DNA of 64,000 nt from Paenibacillus riograndensis SBR5 (GCF_000981585.1 NZ_LN831776.1:4323187-4387186); one strand, 5' to 3'. Shown: positions 34,595-44,564, counted from the first letter of the stretch. Numbers and translations: made by a program. Notes: a model not told the origin generated them from the sequence alone.

Positions 34595-35374
34595 CTATTT
34601 GATGGTATACCCTCCATCGACCAGAATGCCAGCACCGGTAATGGCGCTTGCTTCATCGGAGACAAGAAACAATGCGGTATTAGCAATTTCCACAGGCTGG
34701 ATAGTGCGTCCAATTGGATGAATATCGTGAATACTCTTCAGAATCTCTTCCCGTCCTCCAAACAGAGCGGCGTGACTGTCATTAAACGCAGTATCCACCC
34801 AGCCAGGGCAAATACAATTCACACGGATACCATCGGCCGCAAAATCTAGAGCCATTGCTTTGGACAGCATCAGAATGGCTCCTTTGGATGAGACATAGGC
34901 GCTGAGGCGCGGTTCAGCCACGTAGCTGTTCGCTGATCCCATGTTGACTATCGCCCCGCTGCCGCTGCGCTGCATGATCGGTATGACCGCACGCGAAAGC
35001 AGGAACATGGACTTCACGTTCACCTGGTAGGTGCGGTCCCAGATTTCTTCTGACAGTTCAAGAATAGATCCGGGGATGTTCACCGCAGCATTATTGACAA
35101 GGATGTCTATCCCTCCATGCAACTCCATCGCTGTATCAACCAATTGCACCACAGAGTCATTGGACGCCACATCCGTCCGGCAGAAGGTGACGGCAAGCCC
35201 AGCACGCTGCAATTGCTGTGCCGAATGATTTCCCTCTGCATCAATGTCCGCCATCACCACAGCGGCTCCCTCTTCCGCGAACCTCCGTGCCACCTCATAG
35301 CCAATACCGCGGGCCGCTCCGGTAACAATTGCTTTTTTGCCTGTTAAGCGCATAGCCTGATCCCCCCCATTCAT
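34595..35374 (-). CDS. SDR-family oxidoreductase (last gene of the operon)
   Basis: The protein is up to 259 aa. The classical SDR signs are TGAARGIG (cofactor), NNAA, the catalytic serine in MGSANS, YVSSK (Tyr-x-x-x-Lys) and a PG motif. It probably uses NAD(H), since DID follows the second strand. The ATG at 35374 overlaps the APC permease stop as TAATG; a second ATG seven codons on has GGGGGG 8 nt upstream and may be the main start. It likely oxidises an alcohol in the amine/amino-acid pathway encoded by the operon (inference). Confidence 0.9.
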   Translation of the reverse strand: MNGGDQAMRLTGKKAIVTGAARGIGYEVARRFAEEGAAVVMADIDAEGNHSAQQLQRAGLAVTFCRTDVASNDSVVQLVDTAMELHGGIDILVNNAAVNIPGSILELSEEIWDRTYQVNVKSMFLLSRAVIPIMQRSGSGAIVNMGSANSYVAEPRLSAYVSSKGAILMLSKAMALDFAADGIRVNCICPGWVDTAFNDSHAALFGGREEILKSIHDIHPIGRTIQPVEIANTALFLVSDEASAITGAGILVDGGYTIK

Positions 35375-36792
35375 TAGACATCTCCAAGGACCGGCGGAAC
35401 TTCTTTGTAGCCCTTGGATTTAATTGCGCCAATTATAATTCCAATAAACAGCCAGGTGAAGCCAATGTAGTAGGTCATCGGATCGAACCCGCTCCAGATA
35501 AAGGCCACCACGCCAAAGCCAATAAGCGGCGAAATCAGATAACGGATGATCCCCTTGAGTCCACGCTGTTTTTTGCGGATGAAGAAATACGTAATGACTG
35601 ACAAGTTCAACAGCATATATGTTGTCATAGCACCGAAGTTTACCAGCTTAGCCAAGAAATCAAGGGATAGGAACAGGGCTACCACTATAGAAGTAAAGCC
35701 TACAAAAATGGTTGCGTTCGCCGGTGTCTGATACCTGGGATGAATCTTGGACAGGAAACCGGACAGCGGCAGCAGCCTGTCGCGGCTCATTGAGAAGATT
35801 ACGCGCGAGATTGCCGATTGGACCGTCAGTGCATTGGCGATCCCCACGGACACCACACCTACAATTATAAATGCGTAATATAGGGCATCCCCGCCTACTT
35901 CACGGATAATATCAAAGTAACCCATGCCGGGGTCCAGGTTGCTGTAATCCGGATGAGCCAGCGATGCGGTATAGGATTGTCCCAGAAAGAGCAGGCCGAT
36001 TAGAACAAGGCTGGCCACCACCGAGGGACCGACCGTTCGCGTCGGATTCTTCGTCTCTTCAGACAGCGTGCTGATGCTGTCAAAACCGATGAATCCAAGT
36101 ACTGCGATGGAAGCAGCTGTGGCGATGAAGCCGAAGTCAATTTTGCCAGGCTGATAAAATGGCTCCAGCGATAGGCTGCCCATGCCATGGCCGTCCATCA
36201 GCACAAACTTGATCCCGCAGATAATGAAGATGGCGATTAGCGCCAGCTGGCAGAACAGGAACAGATAGCTGGCCCCTTTGGTTAATGAAATTCCCTTAAC
36301 GTTCACGATCGTAATAATTGCCGCGAAGAGGACGATGATCAGAAGAGAAGGAACGCCGGGCAGAATAGCCGAGAGCCATAGATTCGAGAAAGCAATTAGC
36401 ATCCCCGGTATAATCAGGTAATCCATGATGATGACCCAACCGGTCAGAAAACCGACATGCGGGTTCATACCTCTCTGCACATAAGAATAGGCAGATCCGG
36501 CGATGGGAAATTCTCTGCTCATCGCGCTGTAGCTGAGTGCGGTAAAAACCATAGCGATAACCCCTACCAGATACACAAGCGGCGCCATGCCGTAGCTCTC
36601 AATGGAGGCAGTAGCATATACCTGGGTGGGTGCAATTGGCAGCATGGTTATCAAACCAAAGGTTACCAGATCCTTGAACGTTAAGGTCCGTTTTAATTCC
36701 TGGGCATAACCCGTTTTTTTATCGCCCTGCGGCATGCCTGACAACCGCTCCGGTGATCCGCTCTCCACTTTTTGAACCTCAGCATTTGTCAT
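35374..36792 (-). CDS. APC-superfamily amino acid/amine permease
   Basis: The protein is 472 aa with twelve membrane helices and a hydrophilic N-terminal stretch of about 30 residues. Motifs such as LVTFGLITMLPIAPTQVYA and FPIAGSAYSYVQRGMNPHVGFLTGWVIIMDY are of the APC/amine-transporter type (PuuP, YhdG-like). It is eighth in the sigma-54 operon, so it is the probable importer of the pathway substrate. The substrate is unknown; polyamine, ethanolamine or an amino acid are all possible. Confidence 0.9.
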   Translation of the reverse strand: MTNAEVQKVESGSPERLSGMPQGDKKTGYAQELKRTLTFKDLVTFGLITMLPIAPTQVYATASIESYGMAPLVYLVGVIAMVFTALSYSAMSREFPIAGSAYSYVQRGMNPHVGFLTGWVIIMDYLIIPGMLIAFSNLWLSAILPGVPSLLIIVLFAAIITIVNVKGISLTKGASYLFLFCQLALIAIFIICGIKFVLMDGHGMGSLSLEPFYQPGKIDFGFIATAASIAVLGFIGFDSISTLSEETKNPTRTVGPSVVASLVLIGLLFLGQSYTASLAHPDYSNLDPGMGYFDIIREVGGDALYYAFIIVGVVSVGIANALTVQSAISRVIFSMSRDRLLPLSGFLSKIHPRYQTPANATIFVGFTSIVVALFLSLDFLAKLVNFGAMTTYMLLNLSVITYFFIRKKQRGLKGIIRYLISPLIGFGVVAFIWSGFDPMTYYIGFTWLFIGIIIGAIKSKGYKEVPPVLGDV

Positions 36793-36841
36793 CTCTCAGC
36801 GCCCCCGCTTTCTTAATTCATAATAATAGAAGAAACTTGAT

Positions 36842-37951
36842 TCAACCGCGGCTAACAGCGCGGCGGCTCAGTGCATGCTGTTCATTCTGCAAGAAGGTAC
36901 GGCGCGAAGCATGAAGGCCTGCAATCCTCTCCTCCGCCAGACGGTCCGCTGCCAAGTATGAAGGAATGCCTTGTTCTGCGGAGATCTCGAAGACACGCCG
37001 GATATTCCGGTAGATCTCTCCCACCTTCTTGTAAGCACGTTCCCGGTTATACCCGTTCAACTCATCTGCAATATGGATGACACCGCCGGCATTAAGGACA
37101 TAATCCGGCGCATATACAATCCCCAGCTCGTGCAGAAGATCACCATGCCGGGCTTCCTGCAGCTGATTATTAGCAGCTCCTGCAATCACCCTGGCCTTCA
37201 GCTGTGAAATCGTCTGGTCATTCACAGTTGCTCCGAGCGCGCAAGGAGCATAGATGTCGCATGCTACGCTGTAGATATCATCAGGACTCACCGCTTTAGC
37301 TCCATAAGCTTCCAAAGCACGCCGGACCGCTTCCTTATCAATATCCGTGACAATCAGCCTTGCTCCTTCCTGATGCAAATAACTGCATAGATGATAGGCC
37401 ACATTACCGACTCCCTGAACCGCAACGGTGCGTCCCTCCAGACTGTCGGTACCGAAGGCTTCCAGTGCGGCTGCCTTCATCCCCTGATAGACTCCATAGG
37501 CAGTCGCCGGGGACGGATTGCCTGAGGAACCATACGTTTCCGAGACTCCAGTAACATACTCAGTCTCTTCATGAATCAGATTCATGTCATCTTCCGTTGT
37601 GCCTACATCCTCAGCCGTGATATAGCGGCCATTCAGTCCTTGAATATAGCGGCCAAAGGCACGGAACATCGCTTCATTTTTATCCGCCTTGGGATTCCCG
37701 ATAATGACGGCTTTGCCGCCGCCCAGATTCAGGCCGGATACGGCGTTCTTGTACGTCATGCCCCGGGACAGCCGGAGCACATCCGTCAGCGCTGCCTCCT
37801 CAGAAGCGTAGGCCCACATCCTTGTTCCACCAAGCGCAGGACCAAGCGTCGTGTCATGGATGGCAATGATGGCCTTGAGCCCTGACTGCCGGTCCTGGCA
37901 GAAGACCACCTCCTCATAATCACTTTGCTGCATCGTTTCCAGTAAATTCAT
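36842..37951 (-). CDS. Leucine dehydrogenase-like (Glu/Leu/Phe/Val dehydrogenase)
   Basis: The protein is 369 aa from ATG 37951 (GGGGG 8 nt upstream), or 374 aa from an ATG five codons earlier. The N-terminal domain has [43 protein letters not shown] with the catalytic lysines, and the Rossmann domain has [16 protein letters not shown]. Length and motifs fit NAD-dependent leucine dehydrogenase (Bcd). It deaminates branched-chain or related amino acids. It overlaps the end of the ACT-MFS gene by about 30 bp. In B. subtilis bcd is also under sigma-54 control, a useful parallel. Confidence 0.92.
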   Translation of the reverse strand: MNLLETMQQSDYEEVVFCQDRQSGLKAIIAIHDTTLGPALGGTRMWAYASEEAALTDVLRLSRGMTYKNAVSGLNLGGGKAVIIGNPKADKNEAMFRAFGRYIQGLNGRYITAEDVGTTEDDMNLIHEETEYVTGVSETYGSSGNPSPATAYGVYQGMKAAALEAFGTDSLEGRTVAVQGVGNVAYHLCSYLHQEGARLIVTDIDKEAVRRALEAYGAKAVSPDDIYSVACDIYAPCALGATVNDQTISQLKARVIAGAANNQLQEARHGDLLHELGIVYAPDYVLNAGGVIHIADELNGYNRERAYKKVGEIYRNIRRVFEISAEQGIPSYLAADRLAEERIAGLHASRRTFLQNEQHALSRRAVSRG

Positions 37952-39359
37952 TGCTGATTCCCCCATTAATTATCCTTCTCCAGCCTAAGTAACCGGCGCA
38001 TGCGCATAATCCCATCCAACCGGCGAAACCCTCTATCGCCCGCTCCAGCCCGAAAGCTCCGGACAACAGCCCCAAGCCAAGCACCGGAACAGCCACACCG
38101 ATATAAGTGCCTGTATAAAAAAAAGAAACCGTATCCCCGCGCGCCTCTGATGGAGCAATAGCATTCACATAGGCAAGGCTCCCTGCATACAGCGGGCCAT
38201 GCCCCATCCCCACCAGCAAGATGGAAGCGAACAGGATGATAAGTGAATGGAAGCGCAGGGCGAGCACAAGGCCTGCAAGACCAAGGAGCAGACAGGCGTA
38301 CCCTGCCGTCATCATCCGCAGCAGCGGGAGCTTGCCCAGTGTGAATTGTCCAAGGGCCGAGAAACCCAGTACTCCAGCCGCCAACAATCCAGAAAGGAGA
38401 AAACCGGTGCGGTCGACCCATACCCCTAAATAGGTGGGAACGACCGACATAAACAGGCTGACCACACCCCAGACCAGAAAGGAAGTCAAGGAAGCCGTGT
38501 AGAATGCCCCTCGGATGCCCGCGGGCACCCTTGGCCAATGCAAGGACGCCGTGCCGGCAGGCTCGCTTCTTATCCGCACCAGCAGAAGGCCGATGACTGC
38601 TGGTACAACGAGCAGCAGATGAACCAGGAACGGCATCCGGGTCGGCCACGGAGTATATTCGGCCAAGATCCCAGAGAGCACGGGACCAAGGGCATTACCG
38701 GCTGTCACTAGCAGGGCGGCCAGGTAGGCTGCTTGGCGCTTGGAGTTCGCCTTGTGCAGCTCCGTCATGGCTGAAACGGCCACACCATTGAACATACCCA
38801 CCGCCAATCCCTGCAGCACTCTGGCCAGCAGGAGCATGGACAGCCCGTTCGCAAACAGAAAGCACAGGGAACCGGACAAAGTGGCGGCAATGCCGCAGAG
38901 CAGGATACGGACCGGACCGATCCGGTCCGACACTTGTCCGAACAATACGATGGAAGGAATCACAACCAGCGCGTAAGCGGCAAAAACCAGAACCACCATC
39001 GCGGGACTTAAATCCCACTGCGTCCGATATACGGAATACAGCGGCGCGGCCAAGTTGAGGCCAAGTATGGTCACGAACAAACCGTAAGCCACAGCCCAGT
39101 ATGAGAGCGCCCGCATCGTACTGCTGCCGGTACGGACCTGGATCACCTCTTTCAGCTGTCCCAGGCTGTGCAGGATAGCTTCCAGCGTCTTGTCTTCGAC
39201 ATAGAATGCAATTCTCATCCGGGCCACCGTCTTGTCCCGGCTTCTCCCGAAGCTGACCCGCTCGATATTGGTCTCGCATCCGGCAAAGGATTGCGAGACA
39301 CGGGCCAGAACGCCAGGCCTGTTACTTGCGATAACCCAGATCACCGTTTTGGCGGGCAT
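37920..39359 (-). CDS. ACT-domain / MFS transporter fusion
   Basis: The protein is 479 aa from ATG 39359, which follows GGGAGG and the ACT-gene stop. Residues 1-80 are an ACT domain resembling acetolactate synthase small subunits ([30 protein letters not shown]). From about residue 82 ([14 protein letters not shown]) there is a complete twelve-helix MFS transporter with motif A ([13 protein letters not shown]). No internal ribosome site lies before the MFS part, so the fusion appears real. ACT domains bind amino acids; here one may gate transport. Such a fusion is not one I recognise. Confidence 0.88.
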   Translation of the reverse strand: MPAKTVIWVIASNRPGVLARVSQSFAGCETNIERVSFGRSRDKTVARMRIAFYVEDKTLEAILHSLGQLKEVIQVRTGSSTMRALSYWAVAYGLFVTILGLNLAAPLYSVYRTQWDLSPAMVVLVFAAYALVVIPSIVLFGQVSDRIGPVRILLCGIAATLSGSLCFLFANGLSMLLLARVLQGLAVGMFNGVAVSAMTELHKANSKRQAAYLAALLVTAGNALGPVLSGILAEYTPWPTRMPFLVHLLLVVPAVIGLLLVRIRSEPAGTASLHWPRVPAGIRGAFYTASLTSFLVWGVVSLFMSVVPTYLGVWVDRTGFLLSGLLAAGVLGFSALGQFTLGKLPLLRMMTAGYACLLLGLAGLVLALRFHSLIILFASILLVGMGHGPLYAGSLAYVNAIAPSEARGDTVSFFYTGTYIGVAVPVLGLGLLSGAFGLERAIEGFAGWMGLCACAGYLGWRRIINGGISNEFTGNDAAK

Positions 39360-39360
39360 A

Positions 39361-39672
39361 TCAATCCTCCCTTTCACACGGCAGGCCTGTCACCCTGCTC
39401 ACCCATTCCCTGATTTCAGGATCCTTCCAGTCGCAGCACGTAACTGTAGTCACTTCAAGCTGTCTATCCAGCCTTTGGATCAGCCAGTTCAGACCGGTAT
39501 TATCCGCTCGGATAGCCAGAACCACCTGCCATTCATCTTTTTCGTCTCCCATACCCAGAACCCAGCGTTCCACATCAACATTGCCCCGGCTCAGCAGTCC
39601 CGTCACCCGCTGCAGTGCTTGCGGACGCCGCTCCAGCAGAATGGACAGGACATGAGTCCTCATCCGGTGCAC
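39361..39672 (-). CDS. Stand-alone ACT-domain protein
   Basis: The protein is about 103 aa. The fold RTHVLSILLERRPQALQRVTGLLSRGNVDVERWVLG is the amino-acid-binding ACT type, close to IlvN/IlvH. It sits between the aldehyde dehydrogenase and the ACT-MFS fusion and ends 1 bp before the latter's start. The start is uncertain: GTG 39672 and ATG 39663 are in frame, while the best ribosome site (GGGGGGAG) serves an out-of-frame ATG whose seven-codon frame stops exactly at ATG 39663 (ATGA), suggesting coupled re-initiation. No acetolactate synthase large subunit is present. Confidence 0.8.
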   Translation of the reverse strand: MHRMRTHVLSILLERRPQALQRVTGLLSRGNVDVERWVLGMGDEKDEWQVVLAIRADNTGLNWLIQRLDRQLEVTTVTCCDWKDPEIREWVSRVTGLPCERED

Positions 39673-39709
39673 CGTTTCTTCATTGGCGGCTCCCCCCTTT
39701 CTCTAACAA

Positions 39710-41164
39710 TTAAGAAATCGTCATGGCTACATACTTTAGAACCGTGTATTCCTCGAGTCCCTGTCTGCCGCCTTCCCTGCCAATCCCGCTCTCCTTAACC
39801 CCCCCGAACGGTGATTGCAGGTAGGCCAGTGATGTTCCGTTAATTCCGATATTTCCAGCCTCAAGTCCAGAAATCATGCGGTGTATCCTCCTAAAATCTC
39901 CGGTGAAGACATACGCGGCCAGCCCGTAACGGGTAACATTGACTCTGGCCAATACCTCCTCTTCGTTGTCGAAAGTGAGTACCGGAGCAACGGGACCAAA
40001 AATCTCTTCCTGCGCAATGTCCATATCATCCGTCACCTCATCGAGAAGGGTCGGTGCATAGAAGTTGCCTCCGGCGTATTTGGCCCCTTTCAGACTTTTT
40101 CCGCCAAGGAGTACCTTGGCTCCCTCTCGCTCTGCATTTCTCACCAGGCGCTCTACTTTGGCCAGTGCCTTCTCATCGATGAGAGGACCCACATCCGTTC
40201 CCGGTTGCATTCCGGGCCCTACCCTCAAGCCCTGTACCAGCGGCAGCAGCTTTTGCACAAAGCGCTCCTTGATGTCCCGGTGCAAATAAACCACATTAAT
40301 CCCATTGCAGACCTGTCCGCAGTTCTCAAATTTATTGGCAGCGACGGCCTGTGCCGCCTTGTCCAGATCCGCATCTGGGAATATGATGACTGGCGAATTG
40401 CCCCCAAGTTCCATGGACATCCGCTTCACCGTCGAAGCCGCTTGCTGCATCAGATGCTTCCCTGTGCGGGTGGAACCGGTGAATGATATTTTACTCACCC
40501 GTTGATCCGCCAGCAGCACCTCGCCGGTGCGGGCCGGTTGGCCCGTGACTAGGTTAGCCGTTCCCGCAGGAAGCGCAGTCTGCATCAGATGCCCGAACAT
40601 GGCGATCGCGGTCAGAGGCGTAGTCTCCGCAGGCTTGAGAATCAGGGAACAGCCCGCCGCCAGTGCCGGGGCCACTTTGCGGGCTACAGTGGCAGCCGGG
40701 AAATTCATCGGGGTGATTAATGCGGCTACGCCTACAGGTTCCCGGTAGACCAGCAGTTGCTGGTTCGGATTCGAGGCGGGAATAATCTCTCCGCAAGAAC
40801 GCTTCGCTTCCTCTGCATACCACTTGATAATAGCCGCCGCACCTTCTATCTCCCCGAGCGATTCACTCAGCGGCTTACCCTGCTCAAGGGTCATCAGCCT
40901 GGCGAGGGCCGTACGGTCCGCGAGCAGGCGGGCTGCCCAGTCTTCGAGCACGGCCGAGCGTTCCGGTGCGGGCTTGGCCGACCATATTGGAAAAGCCTGG
41001 CTGGCGGCGTCAATAGCTTTGACAACTTCTGCCGGATCCAGATCCGGGACCCGCGCGATCATCTCACCGCTCGCAGGATTCCATACTTCAAGATGGGCTG
41101 CGGCTTGGACCTTACTGCCATTCACCCAGTTGTAATTCCACTCCTCCAGCACAGTCTTTTGCAT
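39710..41164 (-). CDS. NAD(P)-dependent aldehyde dehydrogenase (GabD/PuuC-like)
   Basis: The protein is 484 aa, typical length. Catalytic Cys is in FENCGQVCNG, the general-base Glu in MELGGNSP, the cofactor loop in FTGSTRTGK, and the end motif is PFGGVKESGIGREGG. It resembles succinate-semialdehyde dehydrogenases most, but these motifs are shared with several aldehyde substrates. In the operon it most likely oxidises an amino-aldehyde or gamma-glutamyl-aldehyde intermediate. AGGAGGAG precedes the ATG. Confidence 0.93.
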   Translation of the reverse strand: MQKTVLEEWNYNWVNGSKVQAAAHLEVWNPASGEMIARVPDLDPAEVVKAIDAASQAFPIWSAKPAPERSAVLEDWAARLLADRTALARLMTLEQGKPLSESLGEIEGAAAIIKWYAEEAKRSCGEIIPASNPNQQLLVYREPVGVAALITPMNFPAATVARKVAPALAAGCSLILKPAETTPLTAIAMFGHLMQTALPAGTANLVTGQPARTGEVLLADQRVSKISFTGSTRTGKHLMQQAASTVKRMSMELGGNSPVIIFPDADLDKAAQAVAANKFENCGQVCNGINVVYLHRDIKERFVQKLLPLVQGLRVGPGMQPGTDVGPLIDEKALAKVERLVRNAEREGAKVLLGGKSLKGAKYAGGNFYAPTLLDEVTDDMDIAQEEIFGPVAPVLTFDNEEEVLARVNVTRYGLAAYVFTGDFRRIHRMISGLEAGNIGINGTSLAYLQSPFGGVKESGIGREGGRQGLEEYTVLKYVAMTIS

Positions 41165-41234
41165 TTTGCTTCTCCTCCTGTCCAGGTGCTTTAGAGCGTG
41201 TCTTCAAACCCAATTTCAGGTTGGAAGACACCTC

Positions 41235-42593
41235 CTAAATAAACTCAAAGTATTTTTTGCGTTCCCAGTCCGTTACGGAGCTGAAGAAGTCCCGCAGCTC
41301 AAGCTGCGCAGCCTGCAAATAATGATGTACAACCTCTTCTCCCAGCAGCTCTCTGACTGTCTTGCTGTTCTCTAATATTTTCACCGCATCATATAGATTG
41401 GTCGGCAGCCGCGGAATTTCCAGCTTCCCCGCATTACCGGTTATCGGCGCAGGCAACTCTAAGCGGTTCTCAATCCCATAGAGTCCTGAAGCGATCATTG
41501 CCGACAGCACCAGATAGTGATTCGCATCCGCCCCGGGCACCCGGTTCTCAAAACGGCAGGATTTTCCTTTTCCGTCGAACCGGAAGGAAGTGCTGCGGTT
41601 GTCAATGCCCCAGCTCACCGTATTGGGAGCCCCTGAGCCGAAATCCATAATTCTTTTGTAAGAGTTGATATAAGGCGCATAGAAGACCATCAGTTCCGGA
41701 GCCAGCTCCAGCATTCCTGCCAGAAAGTAGCGCCCGGTCTCGGAGAGTCCATACTCCTGCTCCGGATCGTACAGCACGTTATTGCCGTTTTCCAGATCCC
41801 ACAGGCTGATATGTGTATGCCCGCTGCTGCCCGAATCATTCGTATCCTGCTTCGCCATGAAGGTGGCCATCAGCCCGTTCAGCGCAGCCATTTCCTTAAT
41901 ACCGTTCTTGTAGATCGCTGTCCGGTCGGCCATCTCCAGCGCTTCGGCATAGCGCACATTCAGTTCGATCTGGCCATTGCCCCATTCGCCCTTCAGCGCT
42001 TCAATCGGCACACCCGCCGCTTCCAGATTGTCGGTCAGCTGTCCAAGGAACCAATGGTCCACGGTCAGACGGTAAATGGAATAATCGACCGGATATTCGA
42101 ACAGCGGCTTAAGTCCGGTATAATTCTTCTCTCTGACCGTCTCCGAGGTCTCCTTGAAAATATAGAATTCAATTTCCGAAGCTGCGTAAGGCTTCAGCCC
42201 CAGACCGGCGGCTTTGGCAATCTGCCGTTTCAGCATGTTGCGCGGAGCGATAGAGATGTCCGTCCCGTCCTTGCTCTTAAGATCGGACAGTACAAAAGCC
42301 GTCTTGGGAGACCACGGATAGGGCCGCAGGGTAGACAAGTCAGGCAGAGTCACCATGTCATGCACACCGGTATCCCAATTGCAAAAATCAAAAGCCCCGA
42401 AATTCAGGCTGACATCCCAGGCCAGATTAAGCGCACAAGTATGAATTCCGTCCTTGGCATCTTCGATAAAATGATGGCCAGGCACCCGCTTGCCGAACAA
42501 CTTACCCTGCATATCCACTCCGGCAATGATGACCGAGGTCACCTCACCGCTCTCCACTTGCCGCCTCAGTTTATTCCACTCCAGATAGGCCAT
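41235..42593 (-). CDS. Glutamine synthetase-like gamma-glutamyl-amine ligase
   Basis: The protein is 452 aa. GS-fold features are present: metal-binding EIEFYIF, GNGQIELN, HTHISLW, and ENRVPGADANHYL near the end. It lacks the usual glnA context (no glnR) and resembles PuuA/GlnA4-type ligases, which join glutamate to amines such as putrescine, isopropylamine or ethanolamine with ATP. Placement with a permease, an aldehyde dehydrogenase, two SDRs and an amidohydrolase supports an amine-catabolic role. The exact amine cannot be read from sequence. AAAGGAG precedes the ATG. Confidence 0.88.
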   Translation of the reverse strand: MAYLEWNKLRRQVESGEVTSVIIAGVDMQGKLFGKRVPGHHFIEDAKDGIHTCALNLAWDVSLNFGAFDFCNWDTGVHDMVTLPDLSTLRPYPWSPKTAFVLSDLKSKDGTDISIAPRNMLKRQIAKAAGLGLKPYAASEIEFYIFKETSETVREKNYTGLKPLFEYPVDYSIYRLTVDHWFLGQLTDNLEAAGVPIEALKGEWGNGQIELNVRYAEALEMADRTAIYKNGIKEMAALNGLMATFMAKQDTNDSGSSGHTHISLWDLENGNNVLYDPEQEYGLSETGRYFLAGMLELAPELMVFYAPYINSYKRIMDFGSGAPNTVSWGIDNRSTSFRFDGKGKSCRFENRVPGADANHYLVLSAMIASGLYGIENRLELPAPITGNAGKLEIPRLPTNLYDAVKILENSKTVRELLGEEVVHHYLQAAQLELRDFFSSVTDWERKKYFEFI

Positions 42594-42646
42594 GTCATTC
42601 TCCTTTCGCGATTCCCTTCTTGTTGTCAGACGCTAACGCTGCCCTG

Positions 42647-43408
42647 CTAATGAATGGTCCAGCCTCCGTCTACAAATACTGTCGAGCCTGTGATGTACTC
42701 TGATTCCGGCGTGGCCAAGAACAATACCGCATTGGCGATATCGCCTGGGGAGGCAATTCGGCCTGCGGGGATACGGCCCAGCACCCATTCCCGAACCTCC
42801 GGATTCTGCAGGCCTCCCGCAGTGAAAGGCGTCTCAACCACTCCCGGGGCTACACTGTTCACTGTAATTCCATAAGGGGCAAGTTCAAGCGCCACTGCTT
42901 TGGTCAACAGGTTGAGCCCTCCCTTGGAAGAGTTATAATGCGGTTGACAATGACCGCTGCTGGACACAATCCGGTGGGCCTCCACAGAGGTAATGTTAAT
43001 GATGCGGCCTTTGGTGCCGGAGGCGATCATCTGTTTGGCTGCAGCCTGGGAGCAGAGGAACGGAGCTTTAAGATTAACGTTGTGCACCTTGTCCCACTCC
43101 TCTTCCGAAAGCTCCAGAAATTCAGTAAATGCGACAATTCCCGCGTTGTTGACCAGCACGTCCAACGTGCCGTAGGTTTCAATCGTCTGTGCGACCATGT
43201 GCTCGACATCGCTTTTCAATGTAACATCGCTCTTTAACGCCAATGCTTCCTTGCCCTTGCCAATTAGCGCCACCGTTTCCTCCGCGCCAGCAAGGTTGAG
43301 ATCAGCGGCGACTACCTTAGCCCCCTCCTCAGCAAATTTCATAGCAATGGAGCGCCCGTTCCCTGAACCGGCTCCGGTTACAATCACAACTTTATCTGCA
43401 AATCTCAT
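42647..43408 (-). CDS. SDR-family oxidoreductase (second gene of the operon)
   Basis: The protein is 253 aa. It shows TGAGSGNG (cofactor binding), NNAG, the catalytic Ser in NITSVEAHR, and the YNSSK Tyr/Lys pair. The central ALKSDVTLKSDVEHM has a small internal duplication, just after ADLN, which suggests NAD preference. Its ATG overlaps the M20 gene stop by 4 bp. It is likely an alcohol dehydrogenase acting before the aldehyde dehydrogenase in the pathway (inference). Confidence 0.92.
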   Translation of the reverse strand: MRFADKVVIVTGAGSGNGRSIAMKFAEEGAKVVAADLNLAGAEETVALIGKGKEALALKSDVTLKSDVEHMVAQTIETYGTLDVLVNNAGIVAFTEFLELSEEEWDKVHNVNLKAPFLCSQAAAKQMIASGTKGRIINITSVEAHRIVSSSGHCQPHYNSSKGGLNLLTKAVALELAPYGITVNSVAPGVVETPFTAGGLQNPEVREWVLGRIPAGRIASPGDIANAVLFLATPESEYITGSTVFVDGGWTIH

Positions 43409-44508
43409 TGTTCTTCCTCCCTGATATGAGTAATGAATTCCTTAAGAATCTCCTTGTACCTTAGCATGGAGTCGATCAGCACATATTCACCCGGTCCATG
43501 ATGGTTCGCCCCGGAAGGCCCGAACTCTACAGCGGGAATCCCTTGCTCTGCATAGAAGCGGGTATCCGCCGATCCATCCTGGCCAAAAAAATGCGAACCG
43601 GCATGGTGGCGCAGCTTCTTGACCCATCTGTCGCTGATCTGCGTATTGACAGGCGAGCCTTCAAAATGCACGTTAACTTCACTTTGCGGAACTGCCTCGC
43701 GGATTGCAGCCAGAATCGCTGCCGGGTCTTGTCCCGGCAAGTAGCGGATATCAATGCTGAGCCTGCACAGGTCGGGAACCTGATTGAACACCGTCCCCGC
43801 CTGAATCTTCGCGAGATTCAATGAGGGCTGTGGGAAGAACGGAGTGCTCTCCTGAAAAAATCTCAAAGACGCAATCGCCTGAAAATGCCGCAAGGCCTCC
43901 AGAATAGCATTCTTGCCCAGCCAGGGGCGGCTGCCATGGGCAGCAAGTCCGGGCACGTCAATGGTCACCTGCAAAATCCCTTTCGCCTGAACCGCAATAT
44001 TCAGATTAGTCGGTTCCCCGCAAATGGCTACATCGCCCACCAGTCCCAATTGCCGGACAAGATGCCCTGTTCCGAGCTCCCCGCCGCTCTCCTCGTCGGG
44101 AACGAGCTTTAGCACCACCCGGCAATCCGGAGGCCGCGTTGCAAGCTCACTCATCAGCACCATCATCGCAGCGACGGAACCAAGCATATCGTAGCTCCCC
44201 CGGCCAAATAGACGCCCATCCTCCACGTAGGGAATGAACTCCTCCGGAGAGGCAGGAACCACATCGAGATGGCCGTTAAGCACAACGACCGGATCGCCTG
44301 TCCCCAGTTCAGCCACCAGGCTCTTCAGCCCTCCGTGCTCATAGCACCGGACAGCAAGCCCGTGCTGACGGAGCCAATCGGTGCAATAATCGGTGCAGCA
44401 GTTGATTCTCTCCGCACTCGTATTCTGAAATGCAATAAGTCTGCGGGCCAGCGAGACGATCGCATCGGCACTCGCATTTCTGAAATGTGGACTCGTCAGA
44501 ATGGACAT
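43405..44508 (-). CDS. M20-family metallo-amidohydrolase (ArgE/DapE-like)
   Basis: The protein is 367 aa. Metal and catalytic motifs are GHLDVVPA, GRGSYDMLGSVAAM, PDEESGGELG (general-base Glu), GEPTN, and a late His in NHHGPGEYV. The dimerisation domain contains AAHGSRPWLGKNAI. Such enzymes cleave N-acyl or gamma-glutamyl amides. As the first gene after the sigma-54 promoter it may release the product from its glutamyl tag, taking the place of PuuD (inference). Confidence 0.92.
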   Translation of the reverse strand: MSILTSPHFRNASADAIVSLARRLIAFQNTSAERINCCTDYCTDWLRQHGLAVRCYEHGGLKSLVAELGTGDPVVVLNGHLDVVPASPEEFIPYVEDGRLFGRGSYDMLGSVAAMMVLMSELATRPPDCRVVLKLVPDEESGGELGTGHLVRQLGLVGDVAICGEPTNLNIAVQAKGILQVTIDVPGLAAHGSRPWLGKNAILEALRHFQAIASLRFFQESTPFFPQPSLNLAKIQAGTVFNQVPDLCRLSIDIRYLPGQDPAAILAAIREAVPQSEVNVHFEGSPVNTQISDRWVKKLRHHAGSHFFGQDGSADTRFYAEQGIPAVEFGPSGANHHGPGEYVLIDSMLRYKEILKEFITHIREEEQ

Positions 44509-44547
44509 TCACCTCTTCCCGGTAAAGTGGGTTACACCTTAATAAGT

Positions 44548-44564
44548 AGCAAGTTTCATGCCAA
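44548..44564 (-). promoter_or_regulatory. Sigma-54 (-24/-12) promoter of the nine-gene operon
   Basis: On the minus strand TTGGCATGAAACTTGCT has the invariant GG and GC at -24/-12 with correct spacing, nearly identical to the consensus TGGCACG-N4-TTGC(A/T). It lies about 40 bp before the M20 start codon. Nothing in this gap resembles a -10/-35 promoter better. Confidence 0.93.
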
